Positions 17,173-25,993 of a stretch of DNA of 64,000 nt are shown piece by piece. Source of the stretch: UBA5972 sp964588725. GTDB lineage: Bacteria > Pseudomonadota > Alphaproteobacteria > Rhodobacterales > Rhodobacteraceae. The stretch is from NCBI GenBank assembly GCA_964588725.1, contig CAZPQL010000001.1:30371-94370 (forward strand). Reading direction: 5' to 3'. The translations under genes and the position numbers were made by a program. Below the pieces are notes generated by a model. The model made no database searches. It had not been told where the DNA came from and was given only the letters and a program-made list of their open reading frames with translations. How positions within the stretch are numbered: position 1 is the stretch's first letter; every line of letters begins with the position of its first letter.

Positions 17173-20100
17173 AACTCCTCCACCACCACAACCCCCGGCA
17201 GGCTTTTGAGCGCGCCTTTCACCTGCGGCGTCACGGCAAAATCCGCGCCCAGGTCAATTTCTACCTCACCCGGTAATTCGGGATGCATCAGTAGCAGGTT
17301 GACCGGCCCTTTGGATCTTTTTGGTGCGTCTTTGCTGGCATTGTTCAACACTTTGGCCACCGAAGAAATCACGCGGTCCTCGTTCACGAACACCCGCAAC
17401 CCCATGGCCGCAGCGTCGGCCACGGCACCATCGATCAGTTGCACCGACCGCGCCAAAAGTTTGAGCTGATCACCCTCCATGTTGGCCTCGACTGCAAGAA
17501 CCACGTTGCACCCCGGTTCCAGCAGGTCGCGGTGTTGCTCCAGCGTGTCCGCAAACACGGTGACTTCGTAAAGCCCTGTGGGATCAGACAGTTGTACAAA
17601 TGCGAAACGATTTCCGCGAGCGGATTTTCGCTCCTGACGGGCTGCCACCGACCCCGCCATTTTGACGGCCACGCGTTGGCCCACGGCCTTTTTCGTCACT
17701 TCCGCCAACATCAGCACATTTTTGCGTTTCAGCGGTCCAAGGTAGTCGTCCAGAGGATGCCCCGACAAATAAAAACCCACGGCCTGATGTTCCTGACCCA
17801 AAAGTTCCGACGGCAGCCAATCCTCGCGTTCGGTCATTCTGGGTGCGGGTAATTCCTCACCGGCGTCACCGAACAATCCTCGTTGACTGGAGTTGCGGTC
17901 ATCGTGGGTCGCCGCCGAATAGGCCACCAATGCGTCGACATTGGCCAGAACGCGCGCGCGGTTGCGGTCGAGCTGATCAAACGCACCGGCGCGGGCCAGC
18001 ATTTCCATGGGGCGTTTGCCGACGCGTTTCAGGTCAACGCGGCGGGCAAATTCAAACAGATCGCGGAAAATCGCGTCGCCGCGCGCCCCGGTGATCAGTT
18101 TCATGGCTTCGACGCCGACGTTTTTCAAGCCACCCAGTGCATAAACAATCTGGCCGTCCAGCACGCTGAACCGCGCCTGCGAGCGGTTGACACAGGGCGG
18201 AATCAGCGGAATGTCAAGACGCTTAACTTCTTGAATATACACGTTCAATTTATCGGTCAGGTGCAAATCGCAATTCATCACCGCCGCCATGAATTCAACG
18301 GGATAGTTGGCCTTCAGCCAAGCAGTTTGATAGGATACCACGCCATAGGCCGCGGCGTGGGACTTGTTAAACCCGTAGTTGGCGAATTTTGCCAACAGAT
18401 CAAACACCTCGTTGGCTTTGTCGCCATCCACACCGCGCGCAGCGGCACCTTTCACAAATTTCGGGCGCTCGGCGTCCATGGCGCTTTGGATTTTCTTGCC
18501 CATGGCGCGGCGCAGCATATCGGCCCCGCCAAGGCTGTAGCCCGCCATTTCCTGCGCGATCTGCATCACCTGTTCCTGATAGACGATTATACCCTGGGTC
18601 TCGTCCAGAATGTGATCGACCGAAGGGTGCAGCATCTCGCGGTCCTCCAGCCCGTTCTTGACCTTGCAAAACTTGGGGATATTTTCCATCGGCCCCGGGC
18701 GGTACAGCGCCACCAGCGCCACAATGTCCTCGATACAGGTTGGTTTCATCTGGCGCAGCGCGTCCATCATGCCGCTGCTTTCCACCTGAAACACGGCCAC
18801 CGTTTTGGCACTGGTATAAAGCGTATATGTCCCCGGATCATCCAGCGGAATAGCAGCGATATCGACGTTCACGCCGCGCAGTTTCAGCAAGTCGATGGCA
18901 TTTTGAATGACCGTCAGGGTTTTGAGGCCCAGAAAATCGTATTTCACCAGCCCGGCCTGCTCGACCCATTTCATGTTGAACTGTGTTGCGGCCATATCGG
19001 AACGCGGGTCGCGGTAAAGCGGTACCAGCTCGTTGAGCGGACGATCACCAATGACGATCCCGGCGGCGTGGGTCGAGGCGTTGCGCAATAGTCCTTCAAG
19101 CTGCCCCGCGTAATCAAGCATTCGTGCGACCACCTCTTCGGATTTGGCTTGTTCGCGCAGGCGTGGCTCGTCGGCCAGTGCTTTTTCAATCGAAACCGGC
19201 TTGACGCCTTCGACCGGGATCAACTTGGACAGGCGGTCCACCTGCCCATAGGGCATTTGCAGCACCCGTCCCACGTCGCGCACGGCGGCCTTGGACAAGA
19301 GCGCGCCAAAGGTGATGATTTGTGCGACGCGGTCGGCTCCGTATTTGTCCTGCACGTAGGTAATGACCTCTTCGCGGCGGTCCATGCAGAAATCAATGTC
19401 AAAGTCCGGGATCGATATGCGCTCGGGGTTGAGGAAACGTTCGAACAAAAGCGAATACCGCAGCGGATCAAGATCGGTGATCGTCAGCGCATAGGCCACC
19501 AGCGACCCCGCCCCCGAACCACGGCCCGGCCCCACCGGAATGCCCTGATCCTTGGCCCATTTGATGAAATCGGCGACGATCAGAAAATAGCCGGGAAAGC
19601 CCATGCTTTCGATGATACCAAGTTCAAATTCCAGTCGTTTTTCATATATTTCGACCGACGCCGCCTGCGGTATCTTTGCCAGTCTTTGCTTCAGCCCCGC
19701 CGCCGCCTGACGGCGCAGCGTCTGGACCTCGTCGGCGGCAAATTTTGGCAGAAGTGGCGCACGGCGGGCGACTTTGAACGCGCAGCGTCTTGCAATTTCA
19801 ACCGTATTTTCAACCGCTTCGGGCAGATCGGCAAACAGTGCGGCCATATCACCCGCGCTTTTGAAATAATGCTGCGGCGTCAGGTGTCGGCGCGGTTCCT
19901 GCTGGTCGACATATGCGCCTTCGGCGATGCAGATCAACGCATCGTGCGCGGCGTACATGTCTGTGTGAGGGAAATAGACGTCGTTCGTCGCCACCAAGGG
20001 CAGCTTCAAGTCGTACGCCATTGCGATAAACGCCGGCTCGGTTGCGTTCTGTGCGGGCGTGGTGCCGCCCGCGCCGTCAGGATGGCGCTGCAGTTCCACA

Positions 20101-20606
20101 TACAACCGATTGTCATATATTTCGCCAAGCTGCTGCATGGTATCACGCGCGCGTGCCGTCTGACGATCCAGCAGCAACCGGCCAACCGGACCACCAGCCC
20201 CGCCGCTCAAACAAATAAGACCGGCATTGTGGTTCTGCAGTTCGTCCAATGTCACATGAACCGGCTGATTATCGTCCCGTAAAAACAACAAAGCATTCAG
20301 CTTCATCAGATTGGCGTAACCGTCCTCGTTTTGGGCCAGCAACACCAACGGTGCACAACGAAACGAACCGTCGTCGCGTGTCGTTTGCACGTCGATCTGA
20401 CAGCCGATGATTGGTTGCAGGCCTGCATCGGCGGCCTTGGTTGAAAATTCCAGTGCTGCGTACATATTGTTGGTGTCGGTGACGGCGACGGCCGGCATTT
20501 TTGACGCCGTGCACAATTCCGCAAGTGAATCCAACCGCACCGCGCCCTCAAGCAGCGAGTACTCGGTGTGAACACGAAGATGGATGAATCGGGGACTGCC
20601 GGTCAT
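17169..20606 (-). CDS. dnaE: DNA polymerase III subunit alpha
   Basis: This is the replicative polymerase catalytic subunit. The 1145-residue protein begins with the PHP domain (FIHLRVHTEYSLLEGAVRLD, AVAVTDTNNMYAALEF). The Pol III palm follows, with GPGRGSGAGSLVAYALTITD and the metal-binding PDFDIDF, then helix-hairpin-helix and OB segments (AVKMAGSVAARQERK) and a C-terminal tail. The length and PHP fit DnaE1, not the ImuB-linked DnaE2. The ATG at 20606 is preferred; an in-frame codon at 20672 would add a 22-residue unconserved leader. It is divergent from uraH. Confidence 0.97.
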   Translation of the reverse strand: MTGSPRFIHLRVHTEYSLLEGAVRLDSLAELCTASKMPAVAVTDTNNMYAALEFSTKAADAGLQPIIGCQIDVQTTRDDGSFRCAPLVLLAQNEDGYANLMKLNALLFLRDDNQPVHVTLDELQNHNAGLICLSGGAGGPVGRLLLDRQTARARDTMQQLGEIYDNRLYVELQRHPDGAGGTTPAQNATEPAFIAMAYDLKLPLVATNDVYFPHTDMYAAHDALICIAEGAYVDQQEPRRHLTPQHYFKSAGDMAALFADLPEAVENTVEIARRCAFKVARRAPLLPKFAADEVQTLRRQAAAGLKQRLAKIPQAASVEIYEKRLEFELGIIESMGFPGYFLIVADFIKWAKDQGIPVGPGRGSGAGSLVAYALTITDLDPLRYSLLFERFLNPERISIPDFDIDFCMDRREEVITYVQDKYGADRVAQIITFGALLSKAAVRDVGRVLQMPYGQVDRLSKLIPVEGVKPVSIEKALADEPRLREQAKSEEVVARMLDYAGQLEGLLRNASTHAAGIVIGDRPLNELVPLYRDPRSDMAATQFNMKWVEQAGLVKYDFLGLKTLTVIQNAIDLLKLRGVNVDIAAIPLDDPGTYTLYTSAKTVAVFQVESSGMMDALRQMKPTCIEDIVALVALYRPGPMENIPKFCKVKNGLEDREMLHPSVDHILDETQGIIVYQEQVMQIAQEMAGYSLGGADMLRRAMGKKIQSAMDAERPKFVKGAAARGVDGDKANEVFDLLAKFANYGFNKSHAAAYGVVSYQTAWLKANYPVEFMAAVMNCDLHLTDKLNVYIQEVKRLDIPLIPPCVNRSQARFSVLDGQIVYALGGLKNVGVEAMKLITGARGDAIFRDLFEFARRVDLKRVGKRPMEMLARAGAFDQLDRNRARVLANVDALVAYSAATHDDRNSSQRGLFGDAGEELPAPRMTEREDWLPSELLGQEHQAVGFYLSGHPLDDYLGPLKRKNVLMLAEVTKKAVGQRVAVKMAGSVAARQERKSARGNRFAFVQLSDPTGLYEVTVFADTLEQHRDLLEPGCNVVLAVEANMEGDQLKLLARSVQLIDGAVADAAAMGLRVFVNEDRVISSVAKVLNNASKDAPKRSKGPVNLLLMHPELPGEVEIDLGADFAVTPQVKGALKSLPGVVVVEEF

Positions 20607-20645
20607 GACGAAACAACTAAACCACCGGGCCTGCGCGCGAAAGCC

Positions 20646-20677
20646 ATTGATTGCGGCAACATTGCCTTGCAATCAAT
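20646..20677. promoter_or_regulatory. Palindromic operator-like site upstream of uraH
   Basis: ATTGATTGC (20646-20654) and GCAATCAAT (20669-20677) are perfect 9-bp inverted arms 14 bases apart. Inside them GGCAA/TTGCC is a second inverted pair. It lies 40 bp before dnaE and 38 bp before uraH in the divergent gap. A weak promoter (TTGCAA, 17 bp, TTTGAT) overlaps the right arm. It may bind a dimeric regulator of the purine operon. No T-run follows, so a terminator is unlikely. Confidence 0.45.
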
Positions 20678-20715
20678 TCAACGAGACTGTTTGATCGCTT
20701 GGCGAAGGGGTAAAG

Positions 20716-21063
20716 ATGGGAAAACTAACGACACATGTGTTGGACACGGCTACCGGTCATCCGGCCAGGGATTTGCGAATCGAGCTATTTCGTTTGGCAC
20801 CGCGTCCCGAAAAACTGGCCGACGTGACAACCAACGAAGACGGACGGGTCGACGGTCCTCTGCTGGAAGGCGAGGCATTTGTGTTTGGCGAATACGAACT
20901 GATATTTCACGCCGGTGCGTATTTGGAAAAAACCGCAGCGAACCTGCCGCGCCCCAAGTTTCTTGATCTGATCCCGCTGCGGTTTGGTCTGAGTGACAAC
21001 AGCCATTACCATGTGCCGCTTCTGCTATCGCCCTTTGGATACTCAACATATCGCGGCAGTTAA
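20716..21063 (+). CDS. uraH: 5-hydroxyisourate hydrolase (transthyretin-like)
   Basis: UraH hydrolyses 5-hydroxyisourate, the first product of urate oxidation, towards allantoin. The 115-residue protein has the three family patterns: LTTHVLDTATGHPA with H7, FRLAP in the Arg region, and the diagnostic C-terminal tetrapeptide YRGS. AAGGGG lies 6 bases before the ATG at 20716. There is no signal peptide, so it acts in the cytoplasm. It leads the purine gene run, 213 bp upstream of xdhA. Urate oxidase and OHCU decarboxylase are not in the window. Confidence 0.95.
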   Translation: MGKLTTHVLDTATGHPARDLRIELFRLAPRPEKLADVTTNEDGRVDGPLLEGEAFVFGEYELIFHAGAYLEKTAANLPRPKFLDLIPLRFGLSDNSHYHVPLLLSPFGYSTYRGS

Positions 21064-21193
21064 CAAATTGCTTGCCCGAATCCTATTTTCCTGTTCTCCT
21101 GTCTGAACGTTAGACGGCTGCGCGCTTGTTTTACGTCGCATCGGGCAATCGCGCACATAGGCTGAATGTAGAGAAGGCGGCGGGTTTTCAGTT
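21064..21193 (+). promoter_or_regulatory. Gap before xdhA with inverted repeats
   Basis: TTGCCCGA (21072-21079) is complementary to TCGGGCAA (21141-21148), which could close a roughly 77-nt leader structure. A smaller pair GTCT/AGAC surrounds AACGTT within it. No clear sigma70 promoter is seen. It may hold an internal promoter or a leader for xdhABC. Confidence 0.3.
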
Positions 21194-21277
21194 ATGAAAA
21201 TCGAGTTTCTTCTGAACGAAGAGACCGAACGCGTATCAGCGCAGGCTTGCGGTCACTTAGTGACTTGGGGCGCATAA
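21194..21277 (+). pseudogene. 27-codon mini-ORF resembling a degenerate XdhA N-terminus
   Basis: The ATG at 21194 opens MKIEFLLNEETERVSAQACG then HLVTWGA and stops at 21277, where TAATG overlaps the xdhA start. Aligned to XdhA (MDAVEFLFNGQAMRL...TLLDW), it shares E-F-L-x-N near the start, an R, and a L-x-x-W at nearly the same spacing. It could be a remnant of a tandem duplication or an upstream ORF that couples translation into xdhA. A purine-rich stretch (GAGAAGGCGGCGGG) lies upstream. The resemblance is short and the call tentative. Confidence 0.35.
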
Positions 21278-22686
21278 TGGACGCGGTCGAATTTCTGTTC
21301 AATGGTCAGGCCATGCGTCTGCGCGGCTTCAAATCCACCGACACGCTGCTTGATTGGATGCGCGAACAGCGCGGTGCCGTCGGCACAAAAGAAGGCTGCA
21401 ATGAAGGCGACTGCGGGGCCTGCACCGTAATGGTATCGTCGCTGTCAGAGTCCGGCGCGACCCACGAGGCGCAGAATGCCTGCATTTTGTTCTTGCCACA
21501 ACTTCAGGGCAAAGCCGTGCGCACGGTTGAAGGGTTGCGCGACGAAAACGGCGCGCTGCACGCGGTGCAACAGGCGATGATCACCCACCACGCCAGCCAG
21601 TGCGGTTTTTGTACGCCGGGTTTCGTGATGTCGCTGGTCGCTGCGAACGAAAGCGGCAATTCTGATTTTGACGAGGCACTTGCCGGAAACCTGTGCCGGT
21701 GTACGGGCTACGCGCCCATTATCCGTGCGGCAGAGGCCGCCAGGGGCAAAACCGCACCGCCATGGAGCGCCTCAGACATTGCCGCGCTCAAGTCGCTGCG
21801 CCGGGAATCCACACAGAACGTCAAAGGCGGGGTTATTCACCGGTCACTGGACGCATTCGCCAAATGGTACGTCGAAAATCCCGATGCAACACTTGTCGGA
21901 GGTGCGACCGACATCGGACTTTGGGTCACCAAACAGCTTAAAGACCTGCCGCAAACGGCGTTTTTGACTTTCATACCAGAGCTGCGCGACGTCACCGTCG
22001 GCGACACCGAAATCCGCGTTGGGGCCGCCGTGTCCCTAACAGTATTCAAAGCCCTCATGCAGAATCACCACCCCGATTTTGCTATTATGTTAAAACGTTA
22101 CGGATCGCTGCAGGTCCGCAACGCGGCGACCATCGGCGGCAATATTGCCAACGGCTCCCCCATCGGCGACGGTCCGCCGGCATTGATCGCGCTTGGCGCA
22201 AGGTTGCACCTGCGCAAAGGTAAAAAGACCCGCGAAATTGCGCTTGAAGATTTTTTTGTCAGTTACGGCAAACAGGACATTCAGGCAGGAGAATTTGTCG
22301 AAGCGATCACCATTCCCCGGCAGCGCGACACGCTGAAATGCTATAAAATCTCCAAGCGCTTCGATCAGGATATTTCGGCTTTGCTGGGGTGTTTCAATAT
22401 CGTGGTCGAGGCGGGCTTAGTCAGCGCCGCGCGCATTGCATTTGGCGGGATGGCCGCCACCCCCAAACGCGCGACTGCGGTCGAAGCGGCACTTTTGGGT
22501 AAGCCGTGGACTCAAGACACGATTTCAGCCGCGCTGACCAAATTTGGCGACGATTTCAGCCCCTTGTCGGATATGCGCGCGTCAAGCGACTATCGGCTGG
22601 CGGTGGCTCAAAACCTGTTGCTGCGGTGCTTTACCGAACATCAGATGCCCAAAGCATTGACGCGGGTTCACGGGGTAAGCGCATGA
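21277..22686 (+). CDS. xdhA: Xanthine dehydrogenase small subunit (2Fe-2S/FAD)
   Basis: XdhA carries electrons from the molybdenum site to NAD+. The 469-residue protein has a first [2Fe-2S] domain with C41, C46, C49 and C69, a second with C109, C112 and the pair C140/C142 (NLCRCTGY), then the FAD domain (LVGGATDIGLWVTK; LQVRNAATIGGNIANGSPIGD). This is the two-subunit bacterial type known from Rhodobacter capsulatus. The ATG at 21277 gives the usual N-terminus. Its stop overlaps the xdhB ATG (ATGA). It oxidises hypoxanthine to xanthine to urate in the cytoplasm. Confidence 0.96.
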   Translation: MDAVEFLFNGQAMRLRGFKSTDTLLDWMREQRGAVGTKEGCNEGDCGACTVMVSSLSESGATHEAQNACILFLPQLQGKAVRTVEGLRDENGALHAVQQAMITHHASQCGFCTPGFVMSLVAANESGNSDFDEALAGNLCRCTGYAPIIRAAEAARGKTAPPWSASDIAALKSLRRESTQNVKGGVIHRSLDAFAKWYVENPDATLVGGATDIGLWVTKQLKDLPQTAFLTFIPELRDVTVGDTEIRVGAAVSLTVFKALMQNHHPDFAIMLKRYGSLQVRNAATIGGNIANGSPIGDGPPALIALGARLHLRKGKKTREIALEDFFVSYGKQDIQAGEFVEAITIPRQRDTLKCYKISKRFDQDISALLGCFNIVVEAGLVSAARIAFGGMAATPKRATAVEAALLGKPWTQDTISAALTKFGDDFSPLSDMRASSDYRLAVAQNLLLRCFTEHQMPKALTRVHGVSA

Positions 22687-24986
22687 GCGTCGGTCAGGCC
22701 ACAGCCCACGACGCAGCGGAGCTGCACGTCACCGGTGCCGCGCGCTATGTGGACGATATTCCGACGCCCGGAAATACGTTGCACTTGGCTTTTGGTCTGT
22801 CAGAGATCGCATGTGGCAACGTTGTATCGATTGACCTCGATCCGGTAGTCAAAGCACAGGACGTGGTGCGCGTTATCACTGTGGCCGACCTCCCCGGTGC
22901 CAACGATGTATCGCCCTCGGTACATGACGAACCGATGCTCACGGATAATGCCATACATTTTTTGGGCCAACCGCTGTTCATCGTGGTGGCCACCAGCCAC
23001 CTGGCGGCACGCAAGGCCGCGCGGCTGGCCAAAATCGCTTACGACGAAAAGCCCGCAGTGATTACGATGGACGAGGCGATTGCCGCCAATAACACGCTGG
23101 AAGACCCGCTTGAATTCGTCAAAGGTGCGCCCGAAAAACCGATTGCCGACGCAGCGCACCGTTTGAGCGGCCAGATCGACATTGGCGGGCAGGAACATTT
23201 CTACCTTGAAGGCATGGCTGCCCTGACCCTGCCGCAAGAAGGTGGCGATATGCTGGTGCACGCCTCAACGCAACACCCCAGCGAAATTCAGCACAAAGTG
23301 GCCGAGGCGCTGAATTTACCGCTGCACGCGGTGCGGGTCGAAACCCGCCGTATGGGCGGCGGTTTTGGCGGCAAGGAAAGTCAGGGAAATTCACTGGCGG
23401 TGGCTTGCGCCGTCACCAGTTTTCTGACCGGCAGGCCGTGCAAAATGCGCTACGACCGCGACGACGATATGGTTGTCACAGGCAAACGCCACGAGTTTCG
23501 GATAAAATACGACGTTGGCTTTGACGATCAGGGCAAAATCGCGGGCGTGATTTTTGAACAGTTCGCTCGCTGCGGCTGGGCGCAGGATCTGTCGCTGGCC
23601 ATTGCTGACCGCGCCATGTTGCACGCGGACAATGCCTATTTTCTGCCGCACGCGCGCATCTTATCGCACCGGTTGAAAACCAACACCGTGTCCAACACGG
23701 CGTTTCGCGGCTTTGGCGGGCCGCAGGGCATCGTCGGAATCGAGCGGGTGATCGATCACATCGCTTTCCATCTGAAGCGCGATGCAGCCGACGTGCGGCA
23801 GATCAATTTCTACGCAAATTTTAGCCAAAGCAAAAAACAAACCACCCAGTACCACATGCCGGTCACCGACAGCGTCAGCGACCAGATCGCCGCCGAATTG
23901 CTACAAAGCTGCGACTACGCAAAACGCCGGACAGACATCGCTGCATGGAACGCCAAAAGTCCGGTCCTGAAACGCGGGCTTGCCATGGTGCCGGTCAAGT
24001 TCGGGATTTCATTCACGCTGACCTTTCTTAATCAGGCCGGGGCGCTGGTGCACGTTTATTCCGACGGCTCGATCCACCTTAATCACGGCGGCACCGAAAT
24101 GGGTCAGGGGCTGTTCACCAAAGTCGCGCAAGTGGCGGCAACGGTGTTTGGCCAGCCGCTGTCGGCGGTCAAGATCACGGCCACCGATACCGCCAAAGTG
24201 CCCAATACATCGGCGACGGCAGCCTCGTCCGGATCTGATCTAAACGGAATGGCGGTCAAGGCCGCCTGCGAGATCATCAAGGCAAGACTGACACGCATGT
24301 TGTGCGATCAGTACCGCGTGGTCGCCGAGAAAATCTCGTTTGGCGACGGCGTTGTGGACGTTGACGGCACAACGTTGGCCTTTGCGCAGGTCGCCGCGTC
24401 CGCCTACCAAAACCGTATTTCGCTGTCTTCAACCGGATTTTACGCCACCCCCGACGTCGAGTGGGACCGCCTCAAGGGACGCGGGCGGCCATTCTATTAT
24501 TTCGCCTACGGCGCGGCGGTGACCGAGGTCGTCATCGACACGTTGACCGGTGAAAACCGTATTTTGCGCTGCGACATTCTGCACGATGTGGGCGAATCGT
24601 TGAACCCGGCCATAGACATTGGCCAGATCGAAGGCGGCTTCGTGCAAGGCGCGGGCTGGCTGACCACCGAAGAACTGGTATGGAACGACAGGGGACGCCT
24701 GACCACGCACGCGCCATCGACCTATAAAATTCCGGCGGTTTGGGACCGCCCCGCGATTTTCAATGTCGCCCTGTGGGACCAGGGCAGAAACGTCGAAAAA
24801 ACCATCTACCGTTCCAAAGCCGTGGGCGAGCCACCGCTGATATTGGGCATTTCGGCTCTGATGGCGTTATCTGACGCGATCGCTGCCTGCGGGGACGGCG
24901 ACAACTATCCGCACCTTAATGCACCTGCCACCGCGGAAACGGTTCTCATGGCGGTTCAGCGCCAGCGCGAAAGTGCCGCCCAATGA
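22683..24986 (+). CDS. xdhB: Xanthine dehydrogenase large (molybdopterin-binding) subunit
   Basis: The 767-residue subunit holds the molybdenum cofactor and the purine site. It has the N-terminal oxidase domain (ATAHDAAELHVTGAARYVDD), the cofactor loops RRMGGGFGGKE and NTAFRGFGGPQG, GGTEMGQGLFTKVAQ, and near the C-terminus KAVGEPPLILGISALMAL with the catalytic Glu. The start at ATG 22683 overlaps xdhA by 4 bp, and its stop overlaps xdhC in the same way. Its length equals that of characterised bacterial XdhB. Its partners are XdhA in an (alpha-beta)2 enzyme and XdhC for cofactor loading. Confidence 0.96.
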   Translation: MSVGQATAHDAAELHVTGAARYVDDIPTPGNTLHLAFGLSEIACGNVVSIDLDPVVKAQDVVRVITVADLPGANDVSPSVHDEPMLTDNAIHFLGQPLFIVVATSHLAARKAARLAKIAYDEKPAVITMDEAIAANNTLEDPLEFVKGAPEKPIADAAHRLSGQIDIGGQEHFYLEGMAALTLPQEGGDMLVHASTQHPSEIQHKVAEALNLPLHAVRVETRRMGGGFGGKESQGNSLAVACAVTSFLTGRPCKMRYDRDDDMVVTGKRHEFRIKYDVGFDDQGKIAGVIFEQFARCGWAQDLSLAIADRAMLHADNAYFLPHARILSHRLKTNTVSNTAFRGFGGPQGIVGIERVIDHIAFHLKRDAADVRQINFYANFSQSKKQTTQYHMPVTDSVSDQIAAELLQSCDYAKRRTDIAAWNAKSPVLKRGLAMVPVKFGISFTLTFLNQAGALVHVYSDGSIHLNHGGTEMGQGLFTKVAQVAATVFGQPLSAVKITATDTAKVPNTSATAASSGSDLNGMAVKAACEIIKARLTRMLCDQYRVVAEKISFGDGVVDVDGTTLAFAQVAASAYQNRISLSSTGFYATPDVEWDRLKGRGRPFYYFAYGAAVTEVVIDTLTGENRILRCDILHDVGESLNPAIDIGQIEGGFVQGAGWLTTEELVWNDRGRLTTHAPSTYKIPAVWDRPAIFNVALWDQGRNVEKTIYRSKAVGEPPLILGISALMALSDAIAACGDGDNYPHLNAPATAETVLMAVQRQRESAAQ

Positions 24987-25993
24987 GCTTTGATTTGCAA
25001 GCGTTGAAAACTGCCGTCGCAGCACACCACCGTGTGGCGCGTATCGTTGTGACCGCGACCAATGGCTCGGCACCGCGCGCACCCGGCACCGCAATGCTGG
25101 TGTGGTCCACAGGTCAGGACGGAACCATCGGCGGCGGGCAACTGGAATTTGACGCAACCGTACAAGCCCGTGAAATGCTAAAACACGACGGCGTTTGGAA
25201 GAGATCGCACAAGACCAAAGCATTGGGTCCGGAGCTCGGACAATGTTGTGGTGGTAGTGTCACCCTGTTGACCGAATGTTTTGAAGCTTCGTCGCTCAAA
25301 TCCACGGCGGCCGAGACGGAAAAACACGGTGTGTTTGCCCGCCCTTTGAATAGCGATCAGGACATTGCCACGGCGCGCCCGCTGGGCGTGGAACGCGTTC
25401 TGACCACCGCACGAGCAACGGGCAACCAAGTTGAATTGCAAAGGATTGACGGCTGGCTGGTCGAACCGCTGGTTTGCGATGAAGCGCCGCTTTGGATATT
25501 TGGTGCCGGCCATGTGGGCCGCGCATTGGTCGATGTATTTAATGCCCTGCCTTATACAATTACGTGGATCGACACGGCGGCGGATCGCTTTCCTTTGGAT
25601 GTTTCGCCCAACGTCGATGTCGTGCACGCCCCGAATATCGGCGATATTGTGTCTTTCGCGCCGCCAAATGCGCGGCACCTCATTGTGACCTATTCCCACG
25701 CGCTTGATCTGGAACTGTGCCATCGTTTGCTTTTGCATCCGACGTCTGGCGTCGGTCTCATCGGCTCTAAAACAAAATGGGCACGCTTTCGCAAACGTCT
25801 TGCGGCACTGGGCCATACACCGGCAAAAATCAGTACGATCACCTGCCCTATCGGCACACCCGAGATTGGGAAATCGCCCGCCGCCATTGCAGTTGGGGTC
25901 GCCGCTCGGTTAATGCTTAACGACGCGCGCGATTCCCGCGCCTTTTCTGGCTCTGCGGTTACCCGCCAAAGCAAAAAGGAAACTGCTACGTGA
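24983..25993 (+). CDS. xdhC: Xanthine dehydrogenase accessory protein XdhC
   Basis: XdhC binds molybdopterin, promotes its sulfuration and inserts it into XdhB. The 336-residue protein has the XdhC/CoxI N-terminal domain (VVTATNGSAPRAPGTAMLVW, GTIGGGQLEFDA, ELGQCCGGSVTLLTE) and a Rossmann-like C-terminal domain (LWIFGAGHVGRALVDVF, YVTYSHA-like VTYSHALDLELCH, VGLIGSKTKWARFRKRL). The ATG at 24983 overlaps the xdhB stop, and its stop overlaps the GTG of the ABC ATPase, which ties maturation and uptake genes into one transcript. Confidence 0.95.
   Translation: MSFDLQALKTAVAAHHRVARIVVTATNGSAPRAPGTAMLVWSTGQDGTIGGGQLEFDATVQAREMLKHDGVWKRSHKTKALGPELGQCCGGSVTLLTECFEASSLKSTAAETEKHGVFARPLNSDQDIATARPLGVERVLTTARATGNQVELQRIDGWLVEPLVCDEAPLWIFGAGHVGRALVDVFNALPYTITWIDTAADRFPLDVSPNVDVVHAPNIGDIVSFAPPNARHLIVTYSHALDLELCHRLLLHPTSGVGLIGSKTKWARFRKRLAALGHTPAKISTITCPIGTPEIGKSPAAIAVGVAARLMLNDARDSRAFSGSAVTRQSKKETAT

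Noticed and set aside
17883..19091. Long open frame on the plus strand inside dnaE
   Set aside because: It is antisense to a well-conserved dnaE and its product (His/Gln/Arg-rich) matches no family; it is a GC-codon shadow.
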